Source: G958296245 sp965262055 (GTDB lineage: Bacteria; Chloroflexota; Dehalococcoidia; Lucifugimonadales; G958296245). Taken from it: a stretch of DNA of 64,000 bases. The position numbers and the translations under genes are program-made. Location: assembly GCA_965262055.1 (NCBI GenBank), contig CBDHEI010000002.1, forward strand, positions 372,001-436,000. Reading direction: 5' to 3'. Within the stretch, counting starts at the first letter, position 1; the number at the start of each line of letters is the position of its first letter. The notes beneath the pieces were generated by a model. It searched no databases, was not told the DNA's origin, and saw nothing but the letters and a program-made list of their open reading frames with translations. This document shows positions 33,651 through 43,432 of this stretch, piece after piece.

Positions 33651-34000
33651 TGGCTCGTCATGCTCCTATAGGCTGCCTTGACCATCTGGTCGAGGGCGAC
33701 GGCGGCTCGCTCGTTGAGACGAGGGTCGGAGTGGAGACAGGAAGATATCACCGCCAAAGGCTCGGGCTCTTCCCCGGTGGATGGGCTCCTGAGGAATCGG
33801 TTCACGTCCAGCCCCGACCAGGTCGCCAGCGCCGCGAGTCCGTTCACGTCGGGGTGTCTGCCTTGAGCCATACGAGTCAGGGTGGAGGCGCTGATGCCGC
33901 ACTCCTCCGCCACCTGCTTCCAGGTGCATTGACGGGCCTGCCTCTCTGTGTCCAACGCGGCGAAGAATGCGCCGCCGTCGAAGCTCGCTGTCCTGACCAT
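33647..34000 (-). CDS. XRE-family HTH regulator heading the restriction operon
   Basis: 117 residues. Residues ~15-65 are a lambda-repressor-like HTH (RQCTWKQVAEECGISASTLTRMAQGRHPDVNGLAALATWSGLDVNRFL). The C-terminal helix region (NERAAVALDQMVKAAYRSM) resembles the tails of XRE proteins that sit before hsdM genes. GGAGAGGAAC precedes ATG 34000. It overlaps hsdM in GTGA, so it is the first cistron of the operon and a likely controller that delays restriction after entry into a new host. Confidence 0.85.
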   Translation of the reverse strand: MVRTASFDGGAFFAALDTERQARQCTWKQVAEECGISASTLTRMAQGRHPDVNGLAALATWSGLDVNRFLRSPSTGEEPEPLAVISSCLHSDPRLNERAAVALDQMVKAAYRSMTSQ

Positions 34001-34114
34001 GTTCCTCTCCTCGGCGGGTACACACCACAGATGGCTCTTATCTATTGGCGATGTGCATTGCTCATTTGATTATCGCAACTGTATAATTCCTTTGCAATAG
34101 GAGCTTATCCATGC

Positions 34115-34227
34115 CAGGGCCTTTCCATTGTCCCGAAAACCGCATACCGTCATTCCCGCGCAGGCGGGAATCCAGGTGGGTGGAGGCGTATGCCCTTCCA
34201 TAGTGAGCCAACTTTGGAAAGGCCCTG
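34115..34227. mobile_element. 113-bp MITE with 13-bp inverted repeats and 8-bp target duplication
   Basis: Perfect terminal repeats CAGGGCCTTTCCA (34115-34127) and TGGAAAGGCCCTG (34215-34227). The element is flanked by the 8-bp direct duplication ATCCATGC (34107-34114 and 34228-34235). Inside is an 8-bp hairpin ATTCCCGC/GCGGGAAT (34152-34171). There is no coding capacity. It lies in the promoter region between the divergent restriction operon and cas3, 62 bp before the cas3 start, and may alter expression of either operon. Confidence 0.85.
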
Positions 34228-34288
34228 ATCCATGCCACGAGCTATGCCGTTCTCCGATTATGGCTCTAGCGTATAGGACTCGGGACAG

Positions 34289-36700
34289 ATGACTTACACA
34301 GACTACTTCAAGAAGGCGACTGGATGCGATCCCTACCCATACCAGGCTAAGTTCGTCGAAGGCGATGGGCAATTCTCGCTCCTGAGAGTACCGACCGGGG
34401 CGGGTAAGACTGAAGCTGCGGTCCTGGGGTGGCTGTATTTGCGTTGCGAGCGGGCGAACGCTGCCGCGCCGCGCCGGTTGGTCTACTGCCTGCCCATGCG
34501 GACACTGGTGGACCAGACCATCCGCCGGATCGAGGAGTGGCTTATGAATCTACGCATGACGGACGACGTTGGGGTCGTCACGCTCATGGGCGGAGAGCCG
34601 CGCAAGCAGTGGTACTTGGAACCAGAGAAGCCGTTCATCGTCGTGGGGACTCAGGATATGCTGCTGTCCCGCGCCCTGAACCGCGGCTATGGCATGGGCT
34701 ACAACATGTGGCCGGTGGAGTACGGCCTCCTGAACAACGACTGCCTGTGGGTGATGGACGAAATACAGCTCATGGCGAACGGCTTGCCCACATCGACACA
34801 GCTCGCTGGGCTGCGGGACAAGCTGGAGACCTTCGGCCCAGCCCGGAGCATCTGGATGTCGGCGACGGCCCGCTCCGACTGGCTGGATACCTTCGACCAT
34901 CGCGCCCCTGCGGCGGACCGGATCATCGAACTTGGCTCCGCCGACCTTGCGGACGCTCGCTTAGAAAAACGTCACTATTCCCGGAAGCTAGTGACTAGAT
35001 ATGCGGTGGACTACAAGAAGCAGAAGGAGGTGGCCGAACTCATCGCGGAGAAGCACGAGTCGGGCACGCTAACGCTGGCGATAGTCAACACCGTCGAGCG
35101 GGCGCAGAAACTCTACGACGAACTGGTCAAACCTCGGAACAAGATACTCCCTGACGTCGAGAAGGTCCTGGTGCATTCGCGTTTCCGAGAGGATGACCGG
35201 CAGAGGAAGCAAGATCGCATCGCCGCACAGCTCGGTCTGGCAGACCGGGTAGTCGTGGCGACGCAGGCAGTCGAGGCGGGTGTGGATATTTCGGCACGTA
35301 CCCTGATAACTGAGATTGCACCTTGGGAGTCGATGGTGCAGCGGTTCGGGCGGTGCAACCGCGAGGGCAAGTACGAGCATGGGGACGTCCTGTGGGTGGA
35401 CGTGGAAAAGGACGACCCCGCGCCGTATGACGCGGAGGACGTTGAGTACGCCCGCGGAATCATGGAGTCTCTGCAAGGCAAGTCCGTTGGGCCTGCCGCG
35501 CTCGAAGACATGGGCAACAAGATGAAGGACGCCGACCACACCACCGTCATTCGCAGGCGGGACGTGGTAGGGCTGTTCGACACAACGCCAGACCTGTCGG
35601 GGAGCTATTTGGACGTGTCGCAATACGTCCGTGGGACGGATGAGACGGGCGTAACGGTATTCTGGCGGGACGTTCCAGGGGACGACCCAGACGAAGGAGA
35701 GCCGAGACCGCGCCATGACGAGACAGTGAATGTGCCTCTTGGCGACTCAAAGGGTGGCCCAAAAGGAATAAAGGACTACTTGGATGGTGAGCGCAAGGCG
35801 TGGATTTGGGACTTCTTGGATAGCCAGTGGCGGAAGATTCGGTCTCGCGAGATTCATCCCGGCATGACGCTGATGCTGGACGCGAACCAGGGCGGATATG
35901 ACCCTGATACGGGGTGGGACGCTTCTGGCAAAGAGCGGGTGGAGCCAATATCGGCTCAAGACAAGAACGGAGAACCAGAGCCGGAAGGCCAGGGTTCGGA
36001 GCCGACGAACACTTCACAGCGAAAATGGGTGAGCCTGTCTGACCACTCCCGCCACGTGGAAGCGGAAGCGCGCGTAATCCTTAACGCGCTGTCTGAGCAA
36101 TTCGAGCCCAGCGTCCGAGAAGCAGTGGCGTTAGCGGCGCTATATCACGACGCCGGGAAGGCCCACCCGGCATTCCAGGAAATGCTGCGCAAGAATGGCG
36201 AAGGCTCTCCTGAAGGGGTTTTATTAGCCAAGAGTCGAGGCAATGGGAGGATGGATCGCCGCCACTTCCGGCATGAGTTGGGCAGCGCTCTGGCTATGCT
36301 CGAACACGACACGGTTGAGGATGAGGATGTACGGGACCTCGCTGCGTACTTGGCGGTGGCGCATCACGGAAAGGTCAGGCTCGGCATAAGGTCGCTGCCG
36401 GGGACGCGGACGGGAAACAAGGACAGCAACCCGGACCCGGACAAGCTGTTGGGGTACAGAGTGTCAGAGCCAGAAACGCTGCCCGAGGTGGACTTGGGCG
36501 AGGGGCTGCTCGTACCGGAGACGCCGCTGGATATGTCTATAGCACAGATCGGAATGGGTGACGACAAGCGACGGTCGTGGCTGGACCGGAGCCTGGCACT
36601 GCTGGAGAGGTTGGGCCCGTACAGGCTGGCGTACTTGGAGACCATAGTCCGCGCCGCCGACATGCGGGCGAGCTCAAAGGAGCAGGAGGCTACGAAGTGA
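34289..36700 (+). CDS. cas3: CRISPR-associated helicase-nuclease Cas3 (type I-G)
   Basis: 803 residues, helicase first and HD nuclease last, the order known for type I-G (I-U) Cas3. Helicase motifs: RVPTGAGKTEAAVLGW (Walker A, ~34-49), VVGTQDMLLSRAL, VMDEIQLMANGLPTSTQL (DExx as DEIQ), SIWMSATARSDWL, VVVATQAVEAGVDI and MVQRFGRCNREG (motif VI). HD part: WVSLSDHSRHVEAEA, then ALAALYHDAGKAHPAFQEML (~615-635), then FRHELGSALAML and VAHHGKVR. It unwinds and degrades DNA recruited by the crRNA effector complex. It is the first gene of an unbroken cas operon; its TGA overlaps the GTG of csx17. Confidence 0.96.
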   Translation: MTYTDYFKKATGCDPYPYQAKFVEGDGQFSLLRVPTGAGKTEAAVLGWLYLRCERANAAAPRRLVYCLPMRTLVDQTIRRIEEWLMNLRMTDDVGVVTLMGGEPRKQWYLEPEKPFIVVGTQDMLLSRALNRGYGMGYNMWPVEYGLLNNDCLWVMDEIQLMANGLPTSTQLAGLRDKLETFGPARSIWMSATARSDWLDTFDHRAPAADRIIELGSADLADARLEKRHYSRKLVTRYAVDYKKQKEVAELIAEKHESGTLTLAIVNTVERAQKLYDELVKPRNKILPDVEKVLVHSRFREDDRQRKQDRIAAQLGLADRVVVATQAVEAGVDISARTLITEIAPWESMVQRFGRCNREGKYEHGDVLWVDVEKDDPAPYDAEDVEYARGIMESLQGKSVGPAALEDMGNKMKDADHTTVIRRRDVVGLFDTTPDLSGSYLDVSQYVRGTDETGVTVFWRDVPGDDPDEGEPRPRHDETVNVPLGDSKGGPKGIKDYLDGERKAWIWDFLDSQWRKIRSREIHPGMTLMLDANQGGYDPDTGWDASGKERVEPISAQDKNGEPEPEGQGSEPTNTSQRKWVSLSDHSRHVEAEARVILNALSEQFEPSVREAVALAALYHDAGKAHPAFQEMLRKNGEGSPEGVLLAKSRGNGRMDRRHFRHELGSALAMLEHDTVEDEDVRDLAAYLAVAHHGKVRLGIRSLPGTRTGNKDSNPDPDKLLGYRVSEPETLPEVDLGEGLLVPETPLDMSIAQIGMGDDKRRSWLDRSLALLERLGPYRLAYLETIVRAADMRASSKEQEATK

Positions 36701-38892
36701 GACTGGACCCCCTGCCTCTCCGGGGATGCACGCCGGAGCCACTGATGGCGTACCTGAAGGCCTTGGGCGTTTTCCGGCTGGTGACTGAGCAGAAAGATAA
36801 GGAGGCCCGCGCCTGGTGGCATAACGACACATTCATGCTAAGGTCGGCGCTCGACAGGGACGCGCTGGTGGGGTTCTTCCTGGAGGAATACAGACCGACG
36901 CCTATAGTGTCGCCGTGGAGCGGCGGCAGCGGATTCTATCCGAAAGATAACTCCAAGGCCATGGACGCCATATTGGAGTTGGAGTCGCCGAGATTCCGAC
37001 TGTGGAACGAGGTGATCTCTATAGGTAAAGGGATAGTGTCCAGAGGGGAAGGAGCCGAAAAGAAGACGCCCAAGGAGTGGACGCTTGCCCAGTGCAGGGC
37101 CGAGTTTCCCGACGACGCACTGGACTGGCTCGACGCGACGTATGTCCTTACCGCAGATGGAGCGAGATTCCCACCCCTTCTAGGTACAGGCGGCAACGAC
37201 GGACGGCTCGAGTTCAGCAACAACTTCATGCAGAACGTGATCTCCGCATTGAATATAGATGAGCGGCGCAGTGGGGCTTCGGTGGCTAGGAACCGTCTCA
37301 TCGCTGCGTTGTTCAACGAGGGTTCTCCGGAACTCATGAAGAAGCGTTCGACGGGGTTCTACAATCCTGGAGGCGTGGGGGGTGCGAACGCATCCGTGGG
37401 GTTCAACGATGATGCGTTGACGAACCCCTGGGACTATGTGCTTATGTTCGAAGGCGTCCTTCTGTTCGCCGGCGCGGCTGCGCGGAGACTGTCAACTCAA
37501 GCATCGTCCAAAGCTGTGTTCCCATTCACCGTAGATAGCTCCGCTGCCGGGTATGGAACGTCCGCAGACTCCGAATATGGGGACTCTTCTAGGGCCGAGT
37601 TCTGGGCTCCCCTATGGGACCGGCCCACCAGCATCCATGAATTGGACCACCTAGTTTCGGAGGGGCGCGCCCAGATGGGGCGGCGACAGGGAGAGAATGG
37701 AACGGACTTCGCCAGGGCTGTCGTCGGCCTGGGAACGGAGCGCGGCGTTCGGCAGTTTCAGCGATACGGATTCATGGTGCGGAACGGATTGGCGTATCTA
37801 GCCGCTCCATTGGGTCGATTCTACACTCCCGATCACGAAGCATCGGAGCGTGCCAACCTTGCCAATGTGCTGTTCGATCTGGATGGGTGGCTGGACAGTC
37901 TCCGGCGCAACGCGTCCGGCAGCAGGACGTCGGCCGGCCTCGGCACGGCCTTGAGACAAGTCGAGGGAGCGATTATCGAGTTCTGCCAGCGAGGTGAGAC
38001 GCGCGACTTGCAGGACGTGCTGGTCGCTGTGGGGCGTGCAGAACGGTGGGTGTCGAACTCAGGAATGCGGGAGAACGTCGGGCCTCTCAGTCTTTCGCGT
38101 GAATGGAATAGCCACGCCGATGATGGCTCCGCCGAGTTCAAGCTAGCCCGCGCCCTAGCGTCGGTACTTCACGAGCCTGCGCAGGGGGAGCGCAAGGTTG
38201 GGCCAATCCGTGAGAACCTGGAACCTGTGGCTCCCAACCCCAGAACGAGACGGCTGGAATGGAGAAATGACAGCACGTCGTTCGTCTGGACCGCAGGCGA
38301 CCCGCTGGGTAACATGCTTGCGGTGCTGGAGCGTCGCCTCCTCGATGGGCGGATGGAGGGGCTACGGGAAGAGGGTAGTCCACCTCTTAAAGCGGCATAC
38401 TCGGCCCGGCCGAAAGATATCGTGTCGTTTCTGGATGGGGGCGTGGACGCTCAGCGCGTGGCAGATTTGGCACTGCCGCTGTCGTTCGTACGTTACAGGC
38501 ATCGTAGAGAGGGGAAAGATTCGCAACAGGGGGAGCCGGTCCGCGCACCGTTCGACTTGCCGACCGCGTATGCGGTGATGAAGCTGACGCTGCTACCCGG
38601 CAAGTTCGTATGCCGAGAGTTCGGAGTGGATGGAGAAGGTATCGACATCGCCATGGAGCCGTCCATGCTAACGATGCTTCGCGCCGGGAGAGTGGGCGAT
38701 GCTTACCGAATGGCGTATCGCCGTTTGAAGGCGTCCGGGCTGCGACCGCTATCGGAGGAACCTGGAATTGCGGACAGATCCGAGCAAGGCCGTCGTTTGG
38801 CCGCGGCGCTGCTCTTCCCGCTGGACAAGAGAAGCTACAAGACCCTAGCGGAACGCGCCTTGCACAAGCCGGATCGACTCGAAACGGAATAG
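36697..38892 (+). CDS. csx17: Csx17 / Cas8 large subunit of type I-G
   Basis: 731 residues from GTG 36697 (MRLDPLPLRGCTPEPLMAYLKALGVFRLVTEQ). This start overlaps the cas3 stop and gives the family's conserved LxGCxPxPLxxYLKALGVfRLvxEQ opening; a longer upstream frame is a shadow of cas3. Further family traits are PIVSPWSGGSGFYPKDNS, a central NNFMQNV...ARNRLIAALF and a late PVRAPFDLPTAYAVMKLTLLPGKF. It is the type I-G large subunit (also called Cas8u2), expected to bind the PAM and the crRNA-DNA complex. A 50-bp gap leads to csb1. Confidence 0.93.
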   Translation: MRLDPLPLRGCTPEPLMAYLKALGVFRLVTEQKDKEARAWWHNDTFMLRSALDRDALVGFFLEEYRPTPIVSPWSGGSGFYPKDNSKAMDAILELESPRFRLWNEVISIGKGIVSRGEGAEKKTPKEWTLAQCRAEFPDDALDWLDATYVLTADGARFPPLLGTGGNDGRLEFSNNFMQNVISALNIDERRSGASVARNRLIAALFNEGSPELMKKRSTGFYNPGGVGGANASVGFNDDALTNPWDYVLMFEGVLLFAGAAARRLSTQASSKAVFPFTVDSSAAGYGTSADSEYGDSSRAEFWAPLWDRPTSIHELDHLVSEGRAQMGRRQGENGTDFARAVVGLGTERGVRQFQRYGFMVRNGLAYLAAPLGRFYTPDHEASERANLANVLFDLDGWLDSLRRNASGSRTSAGLGTALRQVEGAIIEFCQRGETRDLQDVLVAVGRAERWVSNSGMRENVGPLSLSREWNSHADDGSAEFKLARALASVLHEPAQGERKVGPIRENLEPVAPNPRTRRLEWRNDSTSFVWTAGDPLGNMLAVLERRLLDGRMEGLREEGSPPLKAAYSARPKDIVSFLDGGVDAQRVADLALPLSFVRYRHRREGKDSQQGEPVRAPFDLPTAYAVMKLTLLPGKFVCREFGVDGEGIDIAMEPSMLTMLRAGRVGDAYRMAYRRLKASGLRPLSEEPGIADRSEQGRRLAAALLFPLDKRSYKTLAERALHKPDRLETE

Positions 38893-38942
38893 GCGGCTCG
38901 ATAGTAATTCGCAACCTCAAGAATCAGCAGGGGGATTTCGAC

Positions 38943-39932
38943 ATGACGATTGATTGGAAGAAGCTGGAGGATCAGCCACGGCTCCTTATGGAGGCAGAGC
39001 TACAGCCCATACAGGGCTCGCGATTTCAGCCCACGGGTTTCCCTGACCTAGGTGCCGCTACGTATGAAGCCCCCGGCAAGGTTGATATGGTGCTGGTTGA
39101 GTCTGCGCAGTCGATGGCCAATCGAATGGAAGCCATTTGCTGGGACGAAGCTAGCGCTTCTCTGCATTCCGCACTTAAGGGGATGCCATACGTCTCGGTG
39201 ACTTTGTGGGACAGCGGCGACACCACGAACTCAATCCTGGAGGCCCATAGGCTCAATTCGCCGTACATCATGCGCGACGAGGGTTTCGCGGACAAGCTCC
39301 GAGTTGAGGCGGGGATGCCGGGCCGGAAGGAGAAAGAGGAGGTCGGCGAGTTCAATCGTGCCGCCCTTGCTCAAGCCGTTTTCAAATATGACCCCGGTTC
39401 GGTTCTGCACGGAGTGTTCTTGGAGAAGCTGCTCGGCCTTGCCCGCCTTCAGCGATGCCTATCCGGGTTCATAGAGGCTAGCAACTCCAATGTCGCTGAC
39501 AGCGGAGGCGTCAAGAACGACCGGATCGCTCCCTCGCCAGGGTCTTTGAGGCAGATCGGGCTGAAGGTCAGCGCCAGAGAGGGCTTCGGCAACGTTCCGT
39601 TCCACCGGACGGAGTACACCGCAAAGCTTATCACCGCCTACTTCAACCTGGACCTGGCGCAGATCAAGGCGTACGGCTTGGGGGAGAGCGCGGAGCGGTT
39701 TCTGGTCACGCTGGCGTTGTGGAAGGTGCGGAAATTCTTGGAGACGGGATTGCGACTGCGGACGGCCTGCGACCTGGATGTGTGCGGCGACCTGGAGGTC
39801 ACGCGACCAGAGGGATTCGCCGTGCCGCCGATACGAGATTTGGAGGACGACCTGCCAGGGCTGATAGAGGCGTGTGCGGGACTGTTCGCGAGTCCGCCGG
39901 TGACGGAACTTACCTTCAAGAAAGGGAAGTAG
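38943..39932 (+). CDS. csb1: Csb1 / Cas7 backbone protein of type I-G
   Basis: 329 residues from ATG 38943 (AGGGGGAT upstream); earlier in-frame extension lies inside csx17 and is rejected. The opening ...RLLMEAELQPIQGSRFQPTGFPDLGAATYE and VDMVLVESAQSMANRMEAICWD is diagnostic for the Csb1 (GSU0053) family. Mid-protein HRLNSPYI and a Gly/Asn-rich stretch also match. It forms the helical backbone along the crRNA spacer. Eight bp separate it from csb2. Confidence 0.95.
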   Translation: MTIDWKKLEDQPRLLMEAELQPIQGSRFQPTGFPDLGAATYEAPGKVDMVLVESAQSMANRMEAICWDEASASLHSALKGMPYVSVTLWDSGDTTNSILEAHRLNSPYIMRDEGFADKLRVEAGMPGRKEKEEVGEFNRAALAQAVFKYDPGSVLHGVFLEKLLGLARLQRCLSGFIEASNSNVADSGGVKNDRIAPSPGSLRQIGLKVSAREGFGNVPFHRTEYTAKLITAYFNLDLAQIKAYGLGESAERFLVTLALWKVRKFLETGLRLRTACDLDVCGDLEVTRPEGFAVPPIRDLEDDLPGLIEACAGLFASPPVTELTFKKGK

Positions 39933-39940
39933 CATAGGCG

Positions 39941-41416
39941 ATGCTGGCGATCAAGTTCACCTTCACGGCAAACCGCTACCACGCGACGCAGTGGGGGCGG
40001 CACGTCAACGAGGGCGTGTTGGAGTGGCCGCCATCGCCTTGGAGGATACTCCGGAGCATTGTGGCCGTGTGGCGCCGAACTCTGCCCGACTTGGAGGTCG
40101 AGCGAGTCGAGCCGATACTCGGGGCGTTGGCGTCGGAGTACCCGAAGTTCCACCTGCCGCCGGTGTCCACGGGGCATACGCGGCACTACATGCCTTACAA
40201 CGGGGGAATGAGGAAGCGAAAAACGCTGGTCATAGACTCCTTCGTGGCTATAGAACCGAGATGCCCGCTGTTCGCCGTGTGGCCGAACGTGGAGTTGGAC
40301 ACGCAGCAACGGAGTGATCTGGGACTCATCCTCCGCAACATGCCGTACTTGGGACGGGCCGAGTCTTGGGTGAACGCGGATCTCACGCTGGAGTATCCCG
40401 AGCCCAACTCCTATGCGCTGGATAATGGTGCACTTCTGGAAGGCGATTTAGAGGTCGTCCGGACGCTGGTCCCTAATCACGGCATTGGCCTAGATGAGTT
40501 GCAAGTGGAGACATCCAAGCTCAGGGGTAAAGGGCGTATCGACCCGGAAGGTGCACACTGGTTTCCATACGTACGCAGGAGCGACTGCTTCACGTCTTAC
40601 CGCACCAAGAGGCCACTACAGGCCGCTCGCGGTGAAGGTGCGACAGTGATCAGGTTCTCCCTGTCTGGCAAGGTCTTGCCGATGGTCTTCGACACCATCC
40701 GTTGGGGTGAGTTGGCCCGAAAGAGCGCAATGTCCCAGTACGGCAGAAACAACCATGGAGAAGTGTCACAATCCCTGTCGGGCAAGGACGGCTCCGGAAC
40801 GCCGCCAAAAGGACATAGACATACCTTCTACCTGCCCACTGATGAAGACGGTGACGGGAGACTGGACCATCTTACGGTGTGGACACCGGGCGGGCTTACC
40901 GCTACGGAGTTTCAGGCTGTAGTATCGATAAATACTCTCAATCCCGGTCGCCTTCGGGAACCCGTCCAAATGACCTACCAATCCCACGGCGCCGCCGGTG
41001 ATTTCGTCGGGATCTCCCCCTTATTCAGCAGTTCCAGGGTATGGAGGTCGCTAACGCCTTACGTCCTGACCCGCCACGTCAAGTTCCGGGGACCGCTGGA
41101 TGAGAACGGTCGAAAGACGATGACCGATGGCCCGGAGGAACAGATCACCCGCGAAGTGTCGTTGCGCTGGTCAGGGAGCCTCAAACTGGTAAGTGTGGTG
41201 GTCCACAACCAGCGCGATTCTATCGTGCCGATGAGGAAGGGGGAGTCGGGCGGGTTTCGACCATTCGACTTCTTCACCTACAAGCAGGGCGGAGGTTCCC
41301 ATGGCGGAGGGGCATTCAGCTTCAAGCTAGAGTTAGACCATCCGGTTAACGGGCCGTTGGCATTAGGTTTCGCCTGTCATCAGGGTCTGGGCATTTTCGT
41401 TCCTGAAGGATGTTAG
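39941..41416 (+). CDS. csb2: Csb2 / Cas5-type (possibly Cas5-Cas6) protein of type I-G
   Basis: 491 residues. The N-terminus MLAIKFTFTANRYHATQWGRHVNEGVLEWPPSPWRILRSIVAVWRR is the Csb2 (GSU0054) signature, a RAMP of the Cas5 type. Internal VSTGHTRHYMPY, FAVWPN..., YLGRAESWVNADL and the C-terminal GGSHGGGAFSFKLELDHPVNGPLALGFACHQGLGIF (glycine-rich loop) fit a second RAMP domain. Because no separate cas6 gene exists here, the C-terminal half may process pre-crRNA, as proposed for this family. It follows csb1 closely and precedes cas4-cas1 by 4 bp. Confidence 0.93.
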   Translation: MLAIKFTFTANRYHATQWGRHVNEGVLEWPPSPWRILRSIVAVWRRTLPDLEVERVEPILGALASEYPKFHLPPVSTGHTRHYMPYNGGMRKRKTLVIDSFVAIEPRCPLFAVWPNVELDTQQRSDLGLILRNMPYLGRAESWVNADLTLEYPEPNSYALDNGALLEGDLEVVRTLVPNHGIGLDELQVETSKLRGKGRIDPEGAHWFPYVRRSDCFTSYRTKRPLQAARGEGATVIRFSLSGKVLPMVFDTIRWGELARKSAMSQYGRNNHGEVSQSLSGKDGSGTPPKGHRHTFYLPTDEDGDGRLDHLTVWTPGGLTATEFQAVVSINTLNPGRLREPVQMTYQSHGAAGDFVGISPLFSSSRVWRSLTPYVLTRHVKFRGPLDENGRKTMTDGPEEQITREVSLRWSGSLKLVSVVVHNQRDSIVPMRKGESGGFRPFDFFTYKQGGGSHGGGAFSFKLELDHPVNGPLALGFACHQGLGIFVPEGC

Positions 41417-41420
41417 GAAA

Positions 41421-43139
41421 ATGGCGACTTCTGTGCTCCCCGACTCTCAATTGCCGGACTTGGTCCCAGCCCGGATGCTCAACGAGTACGCCTACTGCCC
41501 ACGGCTCGCCTACTTGGAATGGGTGCAGGGCGAGTTCGCCGACAGCGTGGACACCGTTGAAGGCCGCTTCCAGCACCGGCGGGTGGATCGTCCATCGGGA
41601 AAGCTGCCTACCCCCTCAACCAAGGATGAGGAGGGCAGTTCTTCAGACGGCGAGGATGCCGTGCATGAGACCATCCACGCCCGCTCAGTTCTGGTGTCCG
41701 ACCATGCGCTAGGTGCGATCGCACGTATTGACTTGGTAGAAGGCGAGGGCAGCGTGGTCACCCCGGTGGACTACAAGCACGGCAAGGCTCCAGACCTGCC
41801 GGAAGGGGCTTGGGAGCCGGAACGGGTCCAGGTATGCCTACAGGGACTGCTCCTCCGCGCCAACGGCTATACCTGTAACGAGGGAATGCTCTACTTTGTG
41901 GAGTCCCGCCAGCGGGTACCTGTTCCCTTCGACGATGCTCTGGTTGCCCGGACGCTCGAATTGCTGGCGGGCATCAGGGACATGGCCGCTTCCGGGCAAA
42001 TCCCTCGCCCTTTGGTGGACAGTCCCAAGTGTCCCAGATGTTCCCTGGTAGGCATCTGCCTCCCTGACGAGGTGAACTTCATCTCTGCCAATGGTCAGGC
42101 CGTCAGGGCAGATGATGTCCGCCGTTTAACACCAGCCAGGGACGACGCGATCCCCGTATACGTGCATTCCCAGGGGGCAGTTGTAGGTAAATCGGGCGAC
42201 CAGATGGAAGTGAAGCAGAAGGGACAGGTCTTGCAGAGGGTTCGTTTGATGGAGGTCTCTCACTTGTCCCTCTTCGGCAATGTCCAGGTCACCGCCCAAG
42301 CTCTTCGGGAACTATGCGACCGAAACATACCAGTCTGCCACTTCACCTATGGTGGATGGTTCAACGGCATCACCACGGGAATGAGCCACAAGAACGTGGA
42401 ACTGCGCTCCCGGCAATACCTTGGGGCAATGGCCACCGAAACAGCCTTGTCAATATCCAGGCAGATAGTCTTCGGAAAGATAAAGAACTGCCGGACGCTT
42501 CTGCGCCGGAACCACCGGGACCCTCCCGTTGCCATCTTGGCAGAGTTGAACCGTCTAGCCGACCGTGCACGGAACGCGGCTTCCGCGGACACCCTTCTGG
42601 GGATTGAAGGGGCTGCGGCCCGGACCTACTTCTCCGAGTTTGACGGCATGATTAAGTCTGGATTGATGGAGTTCGACTTCCAGGGCCGCAACCGGCGTCC
42701 TCCCAGGGATCCGGTAAACGCCGTTCTCTCATTTCTGTACGCCATGCTGATCAAGCAAGCCACGGTAACGGCTTTGGCCGTGGGCTTTGACCCCTACCTG
42801 GGCTTCTACCACCAGCCCAAGTACGGAAAACCTGCGCTTGCCTTGGATATGGTGGAGGAGTTCCGGCCCCTGATTGCCGACTCGGCCTGCCTGACCCTCA
42901 TCAATAACGGAGAGCTGGGACCAGAACACTTCATAGTACGGGGAGACGCTGCGGCACTGACCCAGACCGGTCGCCGCAAGGTCATTGAAGCCTGCGAACG
43001 GCGGATGGATACGTTGGTAACACACCCCCTATTTGGGTATTCGGCGAGCTACCGACGCATCCTGGAAATCCAAGCGCGGCTGCTCTCTCGGCACTTGCTG
43101 GGCGAACTGCCGACATACCCCGTATTCAGGACGAGGTAG
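41421..43139 (+). CDS. cas4-cas1: Cas4-Cas1 fusion integrase
   Basis: 572 residues. Cas4 part ~1-225: RecB-like exonuclease with D104 (IARIDLVEG), D117 and K119 (VDYKHG), and the four iron-sulphur cysteines C26, C204, C207 and C213. Cas1 part ~235-572: VVGKSGDQMEV start and LMEVSHLSLFGNVQVTAQALRELCDRNIPVCHF. The metal-binding glutamate lies in LLGIEGAAARTYF, histidine in LGFYHQPKYGKPALALDMVEEFRP and the late D in the same block. The fusion is characteristic of type I-G. It trims and integrates new spacers together with Cas2. All catalytic residues are present. Confidence 0.97.
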   Translation: MATSVLPDSQLPDLVPARMLNEYAYCPRLAYLEWVQGEFADSVDTVEGRFQHRRVDRPSGKLPTPSTKDEEGSSSDGEDAVHETIHARSVLVSDHALGAIARIDLVEGEGSVVTPVDYKHGKAPDLPEGAWEPERVQVCLQGLLLRANGYTCNEGMLYFVESRQRVPVPFDDALVARTLELLAGIRDMAASGQIPRPLVDSPKCPRCSLVGICLPDEVNFISANGQAVRADDVRRLTPARDDAIPVYVHSQGAVVGKSGDQMEVKQKGQVLQRVRLMEVSHLSLFGNVQVTAQALRELCDRNIPVCHFTYGGWFNGITTGMSHKNVELRSRQYLGAMATETALSISRQIVFGKIKNCRTLLRRNHRDPPVAILAELNRLADRARNAASADTLLGIEGAAARTYFSEFDGMIKSGLMEFDFQGRNRRPPRDPVNAVLSFLYAMLIKQATVTALAVGFDPYLGFYHQPKYGKPALALDMVEEFRPLIADSACLTLINNGELGPEHFIVRGDAAALTQTGRRKVIEACERRMDTLVTHPLFGYSASYRRILEIQARLLSRHLLGELPTYPVFRTR

Positions 43140-43141
43140 AC

Positions 43142-43432
43142 ATGCGCCATCGATTCTTGGTGTGCTACGATGTGTCCGATCCCAAACGCTTGACTCGGAC
43201 GTACAAGAAGATGAACGGGTTCGGCGAACCGGCTCAGTACTCTGTCTTCATATGCGACCTGTCACCAAAGGAACGGGTGCTGCTGGAAGCCGCACTCACA
43301 GAGATTCTGAACCTGAAGGAGGATCGGGCGTTGATAGTGGACATGGGACCTTCCGAGGGCCGGGGAACCGAGAGTGTTACAACCTTGGGGAATGGTCGTG
43401 AAATGCCTAGGCGATCAGCGGTGATAGTGTGA
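43142..43432 (+). CDS. cas2: Cas2 adaptation protein
   Basis: 96-residue ferredoxin-fold Cas2: RHRFLVCYDVSDPKRLTRTYKKMNGFGEPAQYSVFICDLSPKERVLLEAALTEILNLKEDRALIVDMGP. The conserved strand-1 aspartate is D10 in CYDVSDPKR. It bridges two Cas1 dimers in the spacer integrase. It starts 2 bp after the cas4-cas1 stop, and the leader and CRISPR array follow directly downstream on the same strand. Confidence 0.96.
   Translation: MRHRFLVCYDVSDPKRLTRTYKKMNGFGEPAQYSVFICDLSPKERVLLEAALTEILNLKEDRALIVDMGPSEGRGTESVTTLGNGREMPRRSAVIV

Noticed and set aside
38610..38942. N-terminal extension of csb1 into csx17
   Set aside because: The extension is out-of-frame overlap with csx17. ATG 38943 has a ribosome binding site and gives the conserved Csb1 start.
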